Below, piece by piece: positions 23,816 through 32,380 of a stretch of DNA of 33,129 nt (position 1 is its first letter; each line of letters opens with the position of its first letter). The stretch covers positions 1-33,129 of the forward strand of contig PATC01000035.1 in assembly GCA_002712285.1 (NCBI GenBank), in the 5' to 3' direction. This DNA comes from Methanobacteriota archaeon (GTDB lineage Archaea; Thermoplasmatota; Poseidoniia; Poseidoniales; Thalassarchaeaceae). The notes under the pieces are model-generated. The model was not told the origin of the DNA and made no database searches. It saw nothing but the letters and a program-made list of their open reading frames with translations. Position numbers and translations under genes: made by a program.

Positions 23816-26800
23816 TCAAATTCGGGTAATGTCATCTCGTTCTTTTACGTCAATTGATGCTGAAAAATCAGAATAAAGAGATTCCTCAATCAAATCTGAT
23901 CTTAATAATGCAGATAGTGTATCGAGAACAATACAATCTGAATCAACACCATAAAATCGCCTCAGTGCTTCACGTGTATCTGACCGCCCAAACCCATCAG
24001 TACCAAGTACGTGGAATGTACCCCCTACCCATGGGCGAATCAAATCCGGAACTGCTGCTATGTTATCACTTACTGCAACTGTAATGGGGACACTATCGTC
24101 CAATTGTTGTTGAACCCAACTTGATTTCTCATCCTGACTCGGATGCCTACGATTCCAGTCTTCAGATTCCATGGCCTCTCGTCGAAGTTCCCCATATGAT
24201 GTGGCAGAGAAAACCTCAGTAGCAATTCCAAGTTCACTGAGTTTTGTTGCGGCTATTTCGACTTGACGAAGTATAGGTCCTGAACCAAGTAAGCGGACTT
24301 GTGCATTATCCTCCGCCTCTATACGATGTAACCCTCTGAGGATCCCTTCATCCGCCCCTTCCGTTTTAGATGGCATTTCCAAATTTTCATTGTATGCGGC
24401 AATGTAGTACATTACATCTGATTCATCAACATACATCTCGTTAATTCCATGACGAATAATCGTCGCCATCTCAAATGCATATGCAGGATCGTATGCACGG
24501 ACTGATGGATTTGACATAGCAAGAAGAAGTGAATGCCCATCCTGATGTTGCAAGCCTTCTCCATTGAGTGTTGTTCGACCTGAAGTTGCACCTATCAAGA
24601 AACCGCGACAACGACTATCCGCGGCGGACCATACTAGATCTCCAATACGTTGGAACCCGAACATAGAGTAGTAGATGTAGAATGGAATTGTAGGGGTTCC
24701 CTGAGTAGCATAAGACGTACCCGATGCAATGAATGTTGACATCGCACCAGCCTCATTGATTCCCTCTTCAATTATCTGACCAGTTTTGCTTTCTTTGTAG
24801 CGCATCAGTACCTCATAATCTACAGGAGTGTACAATTGTCCTAACGGTGAATAAATTCCCAACTGACTAAACAATGGATCCATTCCAAAGGTCCTAGCTT
24901 CATCTGGAACAATTGGAACAATACGAGAACCAATGCCATCTACTCGTGTTAAGTTACGCAATAATCTGACAAATGCCATTGTCGTACTCACCGCTTGCCC
25001 ATTTCGAGTTCCTGTATCAAACTCAGAGAATGTCTCCACAGGAGGTAATGGAAGATCTAGTGGATGAGTGCGGCGTTCCGGTAAGTAGCCGCCTAACGAT
25101 TCACGACATTCACGTAAATATACAACTTCATCCGGTCGATCTTCAGGAAGGATGTAGGGTAACTTTTCAAGTTCTTCATCAGACAAATCCAAACCGATTT
25201 TATCTCTCATGAAATGAAGTGCTGAATTATCTGCTTTCTTTTTCCCATGTGTTGCATTTCTTCCTGCAAATGTTGGACCTAGGCCATATCCTTTAATCGA
25301 GCGAGCGAGGATCACTGTTGGCTTACCTTTGCAATCAATAGCCGCCTTGTAAGCAGCATAAATCCGATGTAAATCATGCCCTCCCATATCATCTGTCAAA
25401 ACTTCAAGTTCTGAATCCGATAGATGTTCAACTAACGAGGCAAGGTCTGGAGAATTGAACAATTCCTTTCGAATAATTTCGCCCGATGCTGTCATAATCC
25501 GTTGCTCATCCCCATCGGTTAGACTTGCTAGACGGGCCGCAAGTAAACCATGTTCATCTGCAGCAAACAATGGGTCCCACATTCGACCCCAAAGGCACTT
25601 GATGACGTTCCATCCAGCACCAGTAAATCGGGCAGCGAGTTCTTGAACAATTTTCGTATTACCACGAACTGGGCCATCTAAACGCTGAAGGTTACAATTC
25701 ACAATTATAGTGAGATTATCGAGACCTTCTCGGCTTGCAAGAGTTAATTCAGAGAGAGATTCAGGTTCATCGGATTCCCCATCACCCATGAAGTACCACA
25801 CACGGCTACTATCAGTATCGACAATTCCTCGATCTCTTAGATATCGATTAAATCGTGCTTGACGTATGGCAGTCATTGCACCAAGACCCATGCTGACTGT
25901 TGGATATTCCCAATATTCTGGCATCAAACGAGGATGTGGATAGGATGAGAGTCCACCAGTGAATGCTTCACGACGAAAATGTTCGATTTTTTCGATATCG
26001 AAACGCCCCTCCATCCATGACCGCGCATAGAGTCCCGGACTAGCATGGCCCTGCCAATATACGTGATCTCCGTGCCCATCTCCATCCTTGCCACGGAATA
26101 TATGATTCAACCCTACTTCCCATAGTGTTGCAATGCTAGCATATGTCGAGATATGACCACCAATGCCATCAAAACGCTTGTTAGCACGTGTAACCATCAT
26201 CATTGCATTCCAACGAAGAATGTCTTGAATTCGATTCTCTAAATCGGTATTACCGGGGTAATCGGGCTCTTGATGTGGAGGAATTGTGTTTAGATATGGC
26301 GTCTCGGTTAATTCGCCAACTGGGACTCCAATCTCTTTCGCTGCTTCCACAGTACTGGCCAGAACGTGATGAGCTCGTAACGAGCCCTTATGCTGATTAA
26401 CTGAAATAATCGAGTCGCGCCATTCAATAATTTCCTCAGGATCATCCTCCATGGAGATTGGCCTGAAACTAGAACTTGATTTTGATTTAAGTTGAAATTG
26501 TGATTCATCCAATGCTGAATTATCTTCATCTTCTAGCTTAGATTCAACTGATGTTTCAGTTATTTCATCATCATTAATCTCAAATTCAGCACACACTTGA
26601 CCCACAGGAAGAATGTCTCCTACATCACCCGTCAATCGAGTAACTATTCCTGTGACAGGAGACGGAATTTCTACTGTTGCTTTATCTGTCATAACGGACA
26701 GTAAAGGTTGATCCTCAACGATAGATTCGCCTACTGCTACAAGCCATTCAACTACCTCTCCTTCAACAACGCCTTCTCCAATATCTGGAAGACGAAAGGA

Positions 26801-26854
26801 ATGGATACTCACCTCAGCCAACCTCTTGTTGAGTATTGCTCTACGCACCTGCAT
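23816..26854 (-). CDS. aceE: Lipoyl domain fused to homodimeric pyruvate dehydrogenase E1 (AceE)
   Basis: This 1012-aa protein joins two parts. Residues 15-95 form a lipoyl domain (FRLPDIGEG, lipoyl Lys K58 in TDKATVEIP). An acidic Ser-rich linker (about 96-145) leads to a full-length homodimeric E1 of about 865 aa, which decarboxylates pyruvate with thiamine diphosphate. E1 marks are HASPGLYAR, the ThDP motif GDGESDEPES..NCN, LDGPVRGN and the AceE-specific GLQHQDGHS. Ordinary AceE (about 890 aa) has no lipoyl domain; that belongs to E2. No E2 or E3 gene is in the window. ATG 26854 has no Shine-Dalgarno; GTG 26812 (MSIHSFRLP), preceded by AAGAGG, is a good alternative start. It lies 30 bp after the deacetylase gene and is followed by a T-rich terminator. 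Confidence 0.92.
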   Translation of the reverse strand: MQVRRAILNKRLAEVSIHSFRLPDIGEGVVEGEVVEWLVAVGESIVEDQPLLSVMTDKATVEIPSPVTGIVTRLTGDVGDILPVGQVCAEFEINDDEITETSVESKLEDEDNSALDESQFQLKSKSSSSFRPISMEDDPEEIIEWRDSIISVNQHKGSLRAHHVLASTVEAAKEIGVPVGELTETPYLNTIPPHQEPDYPGNTDLENRIQDILRWNAMMMVTRANKRFDGIGGHISTYASIATLWEVGLNHIFRGKDGDGHGDHVYWQGHASPGLYARSWMEGRFDIEKIEHFRREAFTGGLSSYPHPRLMPEYWEYPTVSMGLGAMTAIRQARFNRYLRDRGIVDTDSSRVWYFMGDGESDEPESLSELTLASREGLDNLTIIVNCNLQRLDGPVRGNTKIVQELAARFTGAGWNVIKCLWGRMWDPLFAADEHGLLAARLASLTDGDEQRIMTASGEIIRKELFNSPDLASLVEHLSDSELEVLTDDMGGHDLHRIYAAYKAAIDCKGKPTVILARSIKGYGLGPTFAGRNATHGKKKADNSALHFMRDKIGLDLSDEELEKLPYILPEDRPDEVVYLRECRESLGGYLPERRTHPLDLPLPPVETFSEFDTGTRNGQAVSTTMAFVRLLRNLTRVDGIGSRIVPIVPDEARTFGMDPLFSQLGIYSPLGQLYTPVDYEVLMRYKESKTGQIIEEGINEAGAMSTFIASGTSYATQGTPTIPFYIYYSMFGFQRIGDLVWSAADSRCRGFLIGATSGRTTLNGEGLQHQDGHSLLLAMSNPSVRAYDPAYAFEMATIIRHGINEMYVDESDVMYYIAAYNENLEMPSKTEGADEGILRGLHRIEAEDNAQVRLLGSGPILRQVEIAATKLSELGIATEVFSATSYGELRREAMESEDWNRRHPSQDEKSSWVQQQLDDSVPITVAVSDNIAAVPDLIRPWVGGTFHVLGTDGFGRSDTREALRRFYGVDSDCIVLDTLSALLRSDLIEESLYSDFSASIDVKERDDITRI

Positions 26855-26884
26855 TTATGCATTATTGAATTCAGTAACACCATA

Positions 26885-27706
26885 TTAATTCGAAATCTGA
26901 AGAGGAGGAGCCCAGCCTCCATCCAAACGTGCATGGTCCAATAAATGCCAGTAGATGCTTACAACTGAATTTGATTTGGACAAAATATTCTCATCATTTG
27001 CATATTCTACACAACTTAATTTCCTCAATGTACGATGTGAATGAAATCGAAGAACTGGATGGTGTAAGGCTGGCCCATTCACTGGCAAATTATGGCGCGT
27101 ATACCACTCCCTCTCAACGATTCCTGATTCAAACATAGATTTTCGAATTGAATCCCAACCATTGATTTTGCCTGAGGAATCACGTCCAGTCTTGTGACGA
27201 AGAAGGAAAACAGGATTTATCGAGGAATCCATGACAATACCGGCCGAGGCCAGTATGGGTGCCATCCATGGTGCAATATAGCCACCTGGAGCTCTAAACC
27301 AAGGTCGAAACACTGAACCGACTTTAGAAGAAATTAGATCAATGGATTTCTCAATCATTGATTTGAATTCATCAGGACGTGGTTCCCATGCAGACCAACA
27401 AATATGGTTCCATCCGTGCACACCAATTGTAATTCCTGGTCGTAATGCAATAAGGTTCTGCAGACGTTGAATAAAACTAGGATCCTCCAGTTGCTCACCA
27501 ATCACGAACAAGGTGATTCTCGAATCCTCGGATTGAGAAGACCACCAGGTTTCAAAACCGTTGAAACCTTCATTCAATTGCTCACTCATTGTTCGTAGGC
27601 TGGTATTTTGGGGCCAAGGTGTATCCTTTGATCGACTAGGATGGCCAGAAATATTCGGATGATGATGAATATCATCAGTATCAATAGAGCACCAGATTTG
27701 TTGCAT
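26885..27706 (-). CDS. Polysaccharide deacetylase (NodB-like, CE4 family)
   Basis: This 273-aa protein has the NodB/CE4 motifs in order. The catalytic and metal Asp lie in IDTDD (9-12). The metal His pair is H97 and H101 in GVHGWNH. Motif 3 is RAPGG (138-142) and a late His motif is IYWHLLDH near residue 255. Such enzymes remove N-acetyl groups from amino sugars with Zn2+ or a similar metal. The substrate could be a cell-surface glycan or a small molecule. No signal peptide is visible, so it may act inside the cell. Its ATG overlaps the stop of the GNAT gene (TAATG), indicating translational coupling of an acetyltransferase with a deacetylase. Confidence 0.85.
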   Translation of the reverse strand: MQQIWCSIDTDDIHHHPNISGHPSRSKDTPWPQNTSLRTMSEQLNEGFNGFETWWSSQSEDSRITLFVIGEQLEDPSFIQRLQNLIALRPGITIGVHGWNHICWSAWEPRPDEFKSMIEKSIDLISSKVGSVFRPWFRAPGGYIAPWMAPILASAGIVMDSSINPVFLLRHKTGRDSSGKINGWDSIRKSMFESGIVEREWYTRHNLPVNGPALHHPVLRFHSHRTLRKLSCVEYANDENILSKSNSVVSIYWHLLDHARLDGGWAPPLQISN

Positions 27707-28287
27707 TATTTTTCGCCTCTAGTGAGAATCCAATGTGATACATACAGGACGTCATGACCATCATCAGTTGTTACCCATCTTTCTATCTCTGATGGTATTC
27801 CACCATGTCGATCAATCGCTGAAAGAATGGTGCGGATACCTCCTTCATTATGTGGATTAGCCATCAACTCAACAACATCTACTTCGCATTGCTTAGCAAC
27901 AGAGATCATGGCATCGATACTCATTGTAGCAACTCCACGACCTCTTTCCTCAGGAGCAACCCAATAACCAAGATTCCAATGGATTCCTCGACAGGTCTTC
28001 TGTTGCTGAGGTGTCCTGAATCGAACTACGTCGAATCCAATAATTCCAAGAGCAGCAAAGCCATATTTCTCACGGATTACCCAATGATGGTAATTCGAAG
28101 CATTTGGTCCCGAAGACACATCGACGATAAAGGAAGCAATCTGAGGGCCAATTGATTCGTTACGATTCAACCAAGGCATAGCACGATGGACAGAGTCTGG
28201 ATCTCCCCTGAGCATCTCGACAATTTCTATCGCATCAGCCTCTTTTAGAGGATCAAGGATATGATTCTCACCAGCTGAGTAGCGCAT
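27706..28287 (-). CDS. GNAT-family N-acetyltransferase (RimJ/RimL-like)
   Basis: This protein of about 193 aa has a GNAT fold. Beta-strand 4 and motif A read LGYWVAPEERGRGVATMSI, where ERGRGVA is the acetyl-CoA pyrophosphate loop (R/Q-x-x-G-x-G/A). The general arrangement (DADAIEIVEML near the N-terminus, HWVIREKYGFAALGIIGF mid-protein) matches RimJ/RimL-type enzymes that acetylate protein N-termini or small molecules. The acceptor is unknown. ATG 28287 was chosen; GTG 28302, five codons upstream, is possible. It sits 25-40 bp after the zinc-ribbon gene and overlaps the deacetylase start by one base. Confidence 0.85.
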   Translation of the reverse strand: MRYSAGENHILDPLKEADAIEIVEMLRGDPDSVHRAMPWLNRNESIGPQIASFIVDVSSGPNASNYHHWVIREKYGFAALGIIGFDVVRFRTPQQQKTCRGIHWNLGYWVAPEERGRGVATMSIDAMISVAKQCEVDVVELMANPHNEGGIRTILSAIDRHGGIPSEIERWVTTDDGHDVLYVSHWILTRGEK

Positions 28288-28327
28288 TTGAGTTGGATGC
28301 ACAAATGTCGGATAACGAGACAGTGAT

Positions 28328-29647
28328 TCAACTCAACTGTTTGAGGGCAGCAAGCACATGCTCATCATCCGTGTAATCCTTACGTGCAATCTCAAGCATG
28401 GACAACAGAGCATCTGAACGTCCTAAACTCTTCAGTAAGGCGCCGATATAGAGCATCAAACGCGTTCGATCCCCAAGATGGGGGCCGATCTCATCTAGAA
28501 TCTGGACCGCTTCCTCCTTCCTGTTCATTTTGGCCGCCTCCATTGCGTTCTTCACCTTGCCTGCAAGAAGGCGATCATCCCAAGGTTCCGCTTGCGGCCA
28601 AGGCCAAAGAGGAGGGGGGCTCGCAGAAGCAACTTCAGGAGGAGTTACTGGGACGGTAGGGAGATTCGGCATTGGGACCGCTACTGGAGTGGTGGCAGGT
28701 GCTGGTGAAGGGGCAGTTGGCATTGGTGGTATCGAAGGCTGAGGGACAGGCTCTGCATTGGGCTGTACTGGTGAAGGGGCTCCTGGAAGAGTCGGAAGGC
28801 TTGCAGGGTTAGTGTTAGTGAACGCTTCTGGAGGCGGGGCAACAACTGGTGATTCGGAAATTACACTATCAGAAATATTCTGAGTGACATTGTAGGTAAC
28901 ATGTGTAACGGCGGATGGAGGAGGAGTTGACACATCTTGAGACTCTGGCTCGGGAGGAGTTGCTGTTTCAATTGATTCTGGATTAACGGCAGGCATTGCC
29001 GGCATTGCAGGCATCGAAGTTGGAACTGAATTATCTGGAATGGAGTCCATCTCATCGGTTCCGTTCTGAGGCAACACCGGTGCAGTGTCCGATTCTGACC
29101 AATCCGCCGTCAGTAGATCCTCGTCCATTCCGGGACCTTCTTTTGATACTGGGTCGACAATGGCAATACGTGTAGGTTCAGGAATGGAAAGGTCTTCCTC
29201 TTCTCCTTCTGGAACAACAAACTTCTCGACCGATGAAGGGGCGTCATCGCTTGTGAGGATGTACTCCTCTTCTTCCTCTTCACTGCCTACCTCTTCATTA
29301 CTGACTAGTTGACGAGCAAAACCAACCGTCGATGAAACCGTGACATCCTCAGAATCGCCATAATCGGCGACTTCCACGCTGAGATCGCTCATATCGAAGG
29401 TATGGCCTGTCCAATCAACATCGATACCTTCCTCTTCAGAATCTGAAACTTCGGAATTCAGTTCATTGAGGAGTGAACTCACCACCTTTTCATCAGAACT
29501 CCGAGACTGTTGGTGATTTCCGACTGTGAAATCATAATAGCATCTTGAACAGGACTCAGCACTCAAAGGATTCTCGAGAGTACATAGAGGGCAGGTTAGC
29601 CCATTCTTTGTCTCCTCCTTCTTCCGCCGTCCAAACACGGATTCCAT
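28328..29647 (-). CDS. Zinc-ribbon protein with acidic/proline-rich linker and TPR-like C-terminus
   Basis: This 439-aa protein starts with a zinc ribbon (C19, C22, C33, C36: CPLC..CSRC). An acidic Ser/Glu region (45-200) contains EEEEEE-like runs. A long Pro/Ala/Ser/Thr-rich linker (about 200-355) contains a PAMPAMPAV triplet repeat and other low-complexity Pro runs. The last 80 residues are helical and TPR-like (AMEAAKMNRKEEAVQIL, MLYIGALLKSLGRSDALL). No enzyme domain or membrane segment is seen. The layout suggests a cytoplasmic scaffold or adaptor. It is the first gene of the minus-strand run that continues with GNAT, deacetylase and lipoyl-AceE. The start is ATG 29647. Confidence 0.65.
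   Translation of the reverse strand: MESVFGRRKKEETKNGLTCPLCTLENPLSAESCSRCYYDFTVGNHQQSRSSDEKVVSSLLNELNSEVSDSEEEGIDVDWTGHTFDMSDLSVEVADYGDSEDVTVSSTVGFARQLVSNEEVGSEEEEEEYILTSDDAPSSVEKFVVPEGEEEDLSIPEPTRIAIVDPVSKEGPGMDEDLLTADWSESDTAPVLPQNGTDEMDSIPDNSVPTSMPAMPAMPAVNPESIETATPPEPESQDVSTPPPSAVTHVTYNVTQNISDSVISESPVVAPPPEAFTNTNPASLPTLPGAPSPVQPNAEPVPQPSIPPMPTAPSPAPATTPVAVPMPNLPTVPVTPPEVASASPPPLWPWPQAEPWDDRLLAGKVKNAMEAAKMNRKEEAVQILDEIGPHLGDRTRLMLYIGALLKSLGRSDALLSMLEIARKDYTDDEHVLAALKQLS
28991..29017. repeat. Short 9-bp-period repeat encoding PAMPAMPA
   Basis: Three imperfect copies of a 9-bp unit (GGCATTGCC-like) lie within the proline-rich linker of the zinc-ribbon gene and encode the Met-Pro-Ala triplets. 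This is a local low-complexity repeat and probably varies between strains. Confidence 0.5.
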
Positions 29648-29651
29648 CCCC

Positions 29652-29665
29652 CGGTATTTTTACCG
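29652..29665. promoter_or_regulatory. Small inverted repeat between divergent genes
   Basis: CGGTA-TTTT-TACCG is a perfect 5-bp inverted repeat with a 4-nt spacer. It is centred 11 bp upstream of ATG 29647 (minus strand), in the 127 bp shared with the UPF1-like helicase gene. It may be an operator or chance symmetry. Confidence 0.2.
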
Positions 29666-29774
29666 TAATGTAGACCGTGGTTAAGTCCTCCCTGTCCCTG
29701 TTGATGCAATTGCCCTTCAACAATCAACCGTTCTGCATGGGAGGGACCATACACAATGACCATTCCCGTAAACC

Positions 29775-31754
29775 ATGGCTCGGGACGATGGACGTGTTCA
29801 TCGCATTGATACCTCTGGAACAAATGAGGAATCTCCGATCTCAAGGAAAAGTCAAGATCATCATGCACGATTTATCGATGCTATCCGCTGGGAACTCGAG
29901 GATGAAATGGAACAAGTAGAAGACCGCTTGAGGAATTGGAGTCGCTCAAGGTTACTTGCTCATGGAGTGAGTCTCTTCGATCTAAAGGCGCGTTCAGCAG
30001 GATGGATGTATGGAATGCGCCTACTCCGATTGAGTATGGAGAAAGGTGGACCTATGCCAACACATCGATTCAAGCATGGAGATATTGTACTGCTAAGTCG
30101 AAACGATCCTTTAGGTCGACAAGCAGTTGAAGGAGTGGTAGCACGAAGGAGTCGGAATCATATCATTCTCGCCATGAACGACCTCCCGAAAGGTCATCGT
30201 CAAGGTATTTGGCGTGTTGACAGAGGAGCTAATCGAATCGCGCATGACCGTATGAGGGATGCATTGAATGCCTTTCTAGGAGATGAAAAGGCTACCTCGC
30301 TAACCAGTTTACTTCTTGGTCAGGGTCGTGATGTAGAGCAATCCGCTAGTGTTGATCATGGAATCAAAGACGGTCATAGATTCAAATTGATGAATGATTC
30401 AAATCTTAATTCAAGCCAAAATGAAGCCCTTAATGCAGCTACTACACGGAGATTAACTCTGATTCAAGGCCCTCCCGGAACTGGAAAAACTCACACAGCG
30501 GTTCGGATTCTGCAGCGATGGTCATTAGAAGGGAACTCTCCTATTCTTGCAGTAGCTGAATCAAATGTAGCAGTCGACAATCTGTTACAAGGACTTCTTG
30601 CAATTGGTGTTGATGCAGTTAGACTCGGACAACCGGTCAAAGTTCGAGAATCACTACGAGAAGCAACTCTTGATGCAAGAATGGAGCGGCATCGCCTTCA
30701 GAAAGATCTTCAAGCAATCATCGATTTAAATGAGAATCTCGCTAGGAAAATATCTGGATTAAAGGGTAAAGAGAAGGGGCTTGCACACAAAGATCTCAAT
30801 CGAGGCTGGGGTGAAGCACGACGAATTGAGCAGCAAATGAAAGAGGATATTCTGAATACTGCAACAATAATCTGTGCGACATGTATTGGATCTGGTCACG
30901 ACATTCTTGATGGTCGAAGATTTCCGAGAGTTCTAATCGATGAAGCAACTCAAGCTACAGAGCCTGCAACGCTTGTTCCAATCATTCGTGGATGCCAGCA
31001 ACTTGTCCTTGTTGGAGACCATCGACAACTACCACCAACCGTTATCTCAAAGAGAGCAGAGAAAGGAGGATTGGGGATATCCCTTTTTGATAGAATGAGG
31101 GGACTTGGGGTCCACTCGATTATGCTCAAAGAACAGTATCGAATGCATCCAATTATCTCGCAATTTCCTTCCATGCAATATTATGATGGAGCTCTTATCA
31201 ATGGTGTTCAGGCTGAAGAGAGGCTCGCACCAACCGGGCTGATTTGGCCAGATTTTGAACGACCTGTAGCATTTCTACCAATCGAAGGTGGGGAGGTGGT
31301 CGCTGAAGATGGACATTCAAGAGCAAATCCTGCTGAAGCTTCGTGGGTAGTTCGTTTACTCGACATGCTACTCAATCCTGGCGATCTCAAGAATACTGAC
31401 ATCGGTATAATCTCTCCATATAATGGGCAAGTTCGGGCGATCTTAGATTTGCTTGAGCAGTCTGGCGGTACCGCATTAGGCGAGCGTTGGCATGGTGTAG
31501 AAGTCCGGTCAGTTGATGGATATCAAGGTCGAGAAAAGGAAGTCATTATTCTATCTACAGTTAGATCGAATTCAGAAGGAGAAATCGGATTCCTCGACGA
31601 TGCAAGGCGATTGAATGTGGCTGTAACAAGAGCAAAACGGGGTCTAATCATCATTGGAGACCCAAATACACTGAAAAATCAACGAGATTGGGACTTCTGG
31701 CTGACTTGGGCTCAAGAACGAAGCCTCATTGCTTGGCACCTACTGCACATGTAA
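29775..31754 (+). CDS. UPF1/IGHMBP2-like superfamily 1B helicase
   Basis: This 659-aa helicase has the full SF1 motif set. A Q-motif-like LNSSQNEAL (211-219) precedes Walker A GPPGTGKT (232-239). Then come motif II LIDEATQATEP, motif III LVGDHRQLPPTV, motif IV QYRMHPIISQFPS, motif V VDGYQGREKEVIILS and motif VI NVAVTRAKRGL. The region before Walker A (about 98-135, HGDIVLLSRNDPLG) fits the 1B beta-barrel of IGHMBP2/SMUBP2 helicases, which unwind RNA or DNA 5' to 3'. A UPF1 CH domain and an R3H domain are absent. ATG 29775 is the first in frame and an internal ATG at residue 45 is possible. The RDD gene follows after 8 bp. Confidence 0.88.
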   Translation: MARDDGRVHRIDTSGTNEESPISRKSQDHHARFIDAIRWELEDEMEQVEDRLRNWSRSRLLAHGVSLFDLKARSAGWMYGMRLLRLSMEKGGPMPTHRFKHGDIVLLSRNDPLGRQAVEGVVARRSRNHIILAMNDLPKGHRQGIWRVDRGANRIAHDRMRDALNAFLGDEKATSLTSLLLGQGRDVEQSASVDHGIKDGHRFKLMNDSNLNSSQNEALNAATTRRLTLIQGPPGTGKTHTAVRILQRWSLEGNSPILAVAESNVAVDNLLQGLLAIGVDAVRLGQPVKVRESLREATLDARMERHRLQKDLQAIIDLNENLARKISGLKGKEKGLAHKDLNRGWGEARRIEQQMKEDILNTATIICATCIGSGHDILDGRRFPRVLIDEATQATEPATLVPIIRGCQQLVLVGDHRQLPPTVISKRAEKGGLGISLFDRMRGLGVHSIMLKEQYRMHPIISQFPSMQYYDGALINGVQAEERLAPTGLIWPDFERPVAFLPIEGGEVVAEDGHSRANPAEASWVVRLLDMLLNPGDLKNTDIGIISPYNGQVRAILDLLEQSGGTALGERWHGVEVRSVDGYQGREKEVIILSTVRSNSEGEIGFLDDARRLNVAVTRAKRGLIIIGDPNTLKNQRDWDFWLTWAQERSLIAWHLLHM

Positions 31755-31762
31755 GAGAACTG

Positions 31763-32332
31763 ATGGCTATGGACCCAATTTCGACCCATGGAGGCGTTAC
31801 CAATCTCGCTAAACACATCGTATCAGTAGAACACGGGCACTGGAATATTCCCGATGGAACCATCCTTGCTCCAATCCACAAAAGAGCAGGGGCATTCATG
31901 CTCGACGTTATCTTCGTTAACACCCTACTCTCGATTTTCTCAGGAACTAGAGTCATGTTAGCTTGGAGTGTCTCAATGTGGACATCGTCAGACTGGGACC
32001 ATTCGTTTGCATGGTCTATCGCAATCCTGTTTGGACACTTTCTGTATTGGAGATATACCGGTTTGATGCTTTCTCGATCCTTGGGTCAACGTCTTCTAGG
32101 ATTGGCAGTTGTTCGAGATAATGGTGATGCCATGGAATCTGAAGATTGGGATCGTCGTTCTGTTCGTAAACTTCTCTACTTACTTCCAATAATCAATATC
32201 TGGTTCATTGTTCGCGATGTTTTTCGCATGCATCAACGACACACACATCAAAGTGAAATAGATCTCGCTGTGGGAAGTATTGTGGCTATTGCGAATTCAT
32301 TACCTGTGGCTCACCGAGGACCCATTCGCTGA
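31763..32332 (+). CDS. RDD-family membrane protein
   Basis: This 189-aa membrane protein carries the RDD arrangement. An Arg-containing opening of the first helix (APIHKRAGAFMLDVIF, near residues 37-52) has an Arg and an Asp that stand for the R and D of the family name. The later motif is SLGQRLLGLAVVRDNG (residues about 106-121). Three hydrophobic stretches are seen, near 45-65, 82-100 and 133-150. RDD proteins are thought to be transporters or accessory membrane proteins, and a specific role cannot be stated. The start is ATG 31763, 8 bp after the helicase stop; ATG 31769 is also possible. The longer frame from 31688 lies inside the helicase gene. Confidence 0.8.
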   Translation: MAMDPISTHGGVTNLAKHIVSVEHGHWNIPDGTILAPIHKRAGAFMLDVIFVNTLLSIFSGTRVMLAWSVSMWTSSDWDHSFAWSIAILFGHFLYWRYTGLMLSRSLGQRLLGLAVVRDNGDAMESEDWDRRSVRKLLYLLPIINIWFIVRDVFRMHQRHTHQSEIDLAVGSIVAIANSLPVAHRGPIR

Positions 32333-32380
32333 AGGCCACATGGAACGATTTCAAGTATCGAATCTCCCCCTGCTTTCGTC

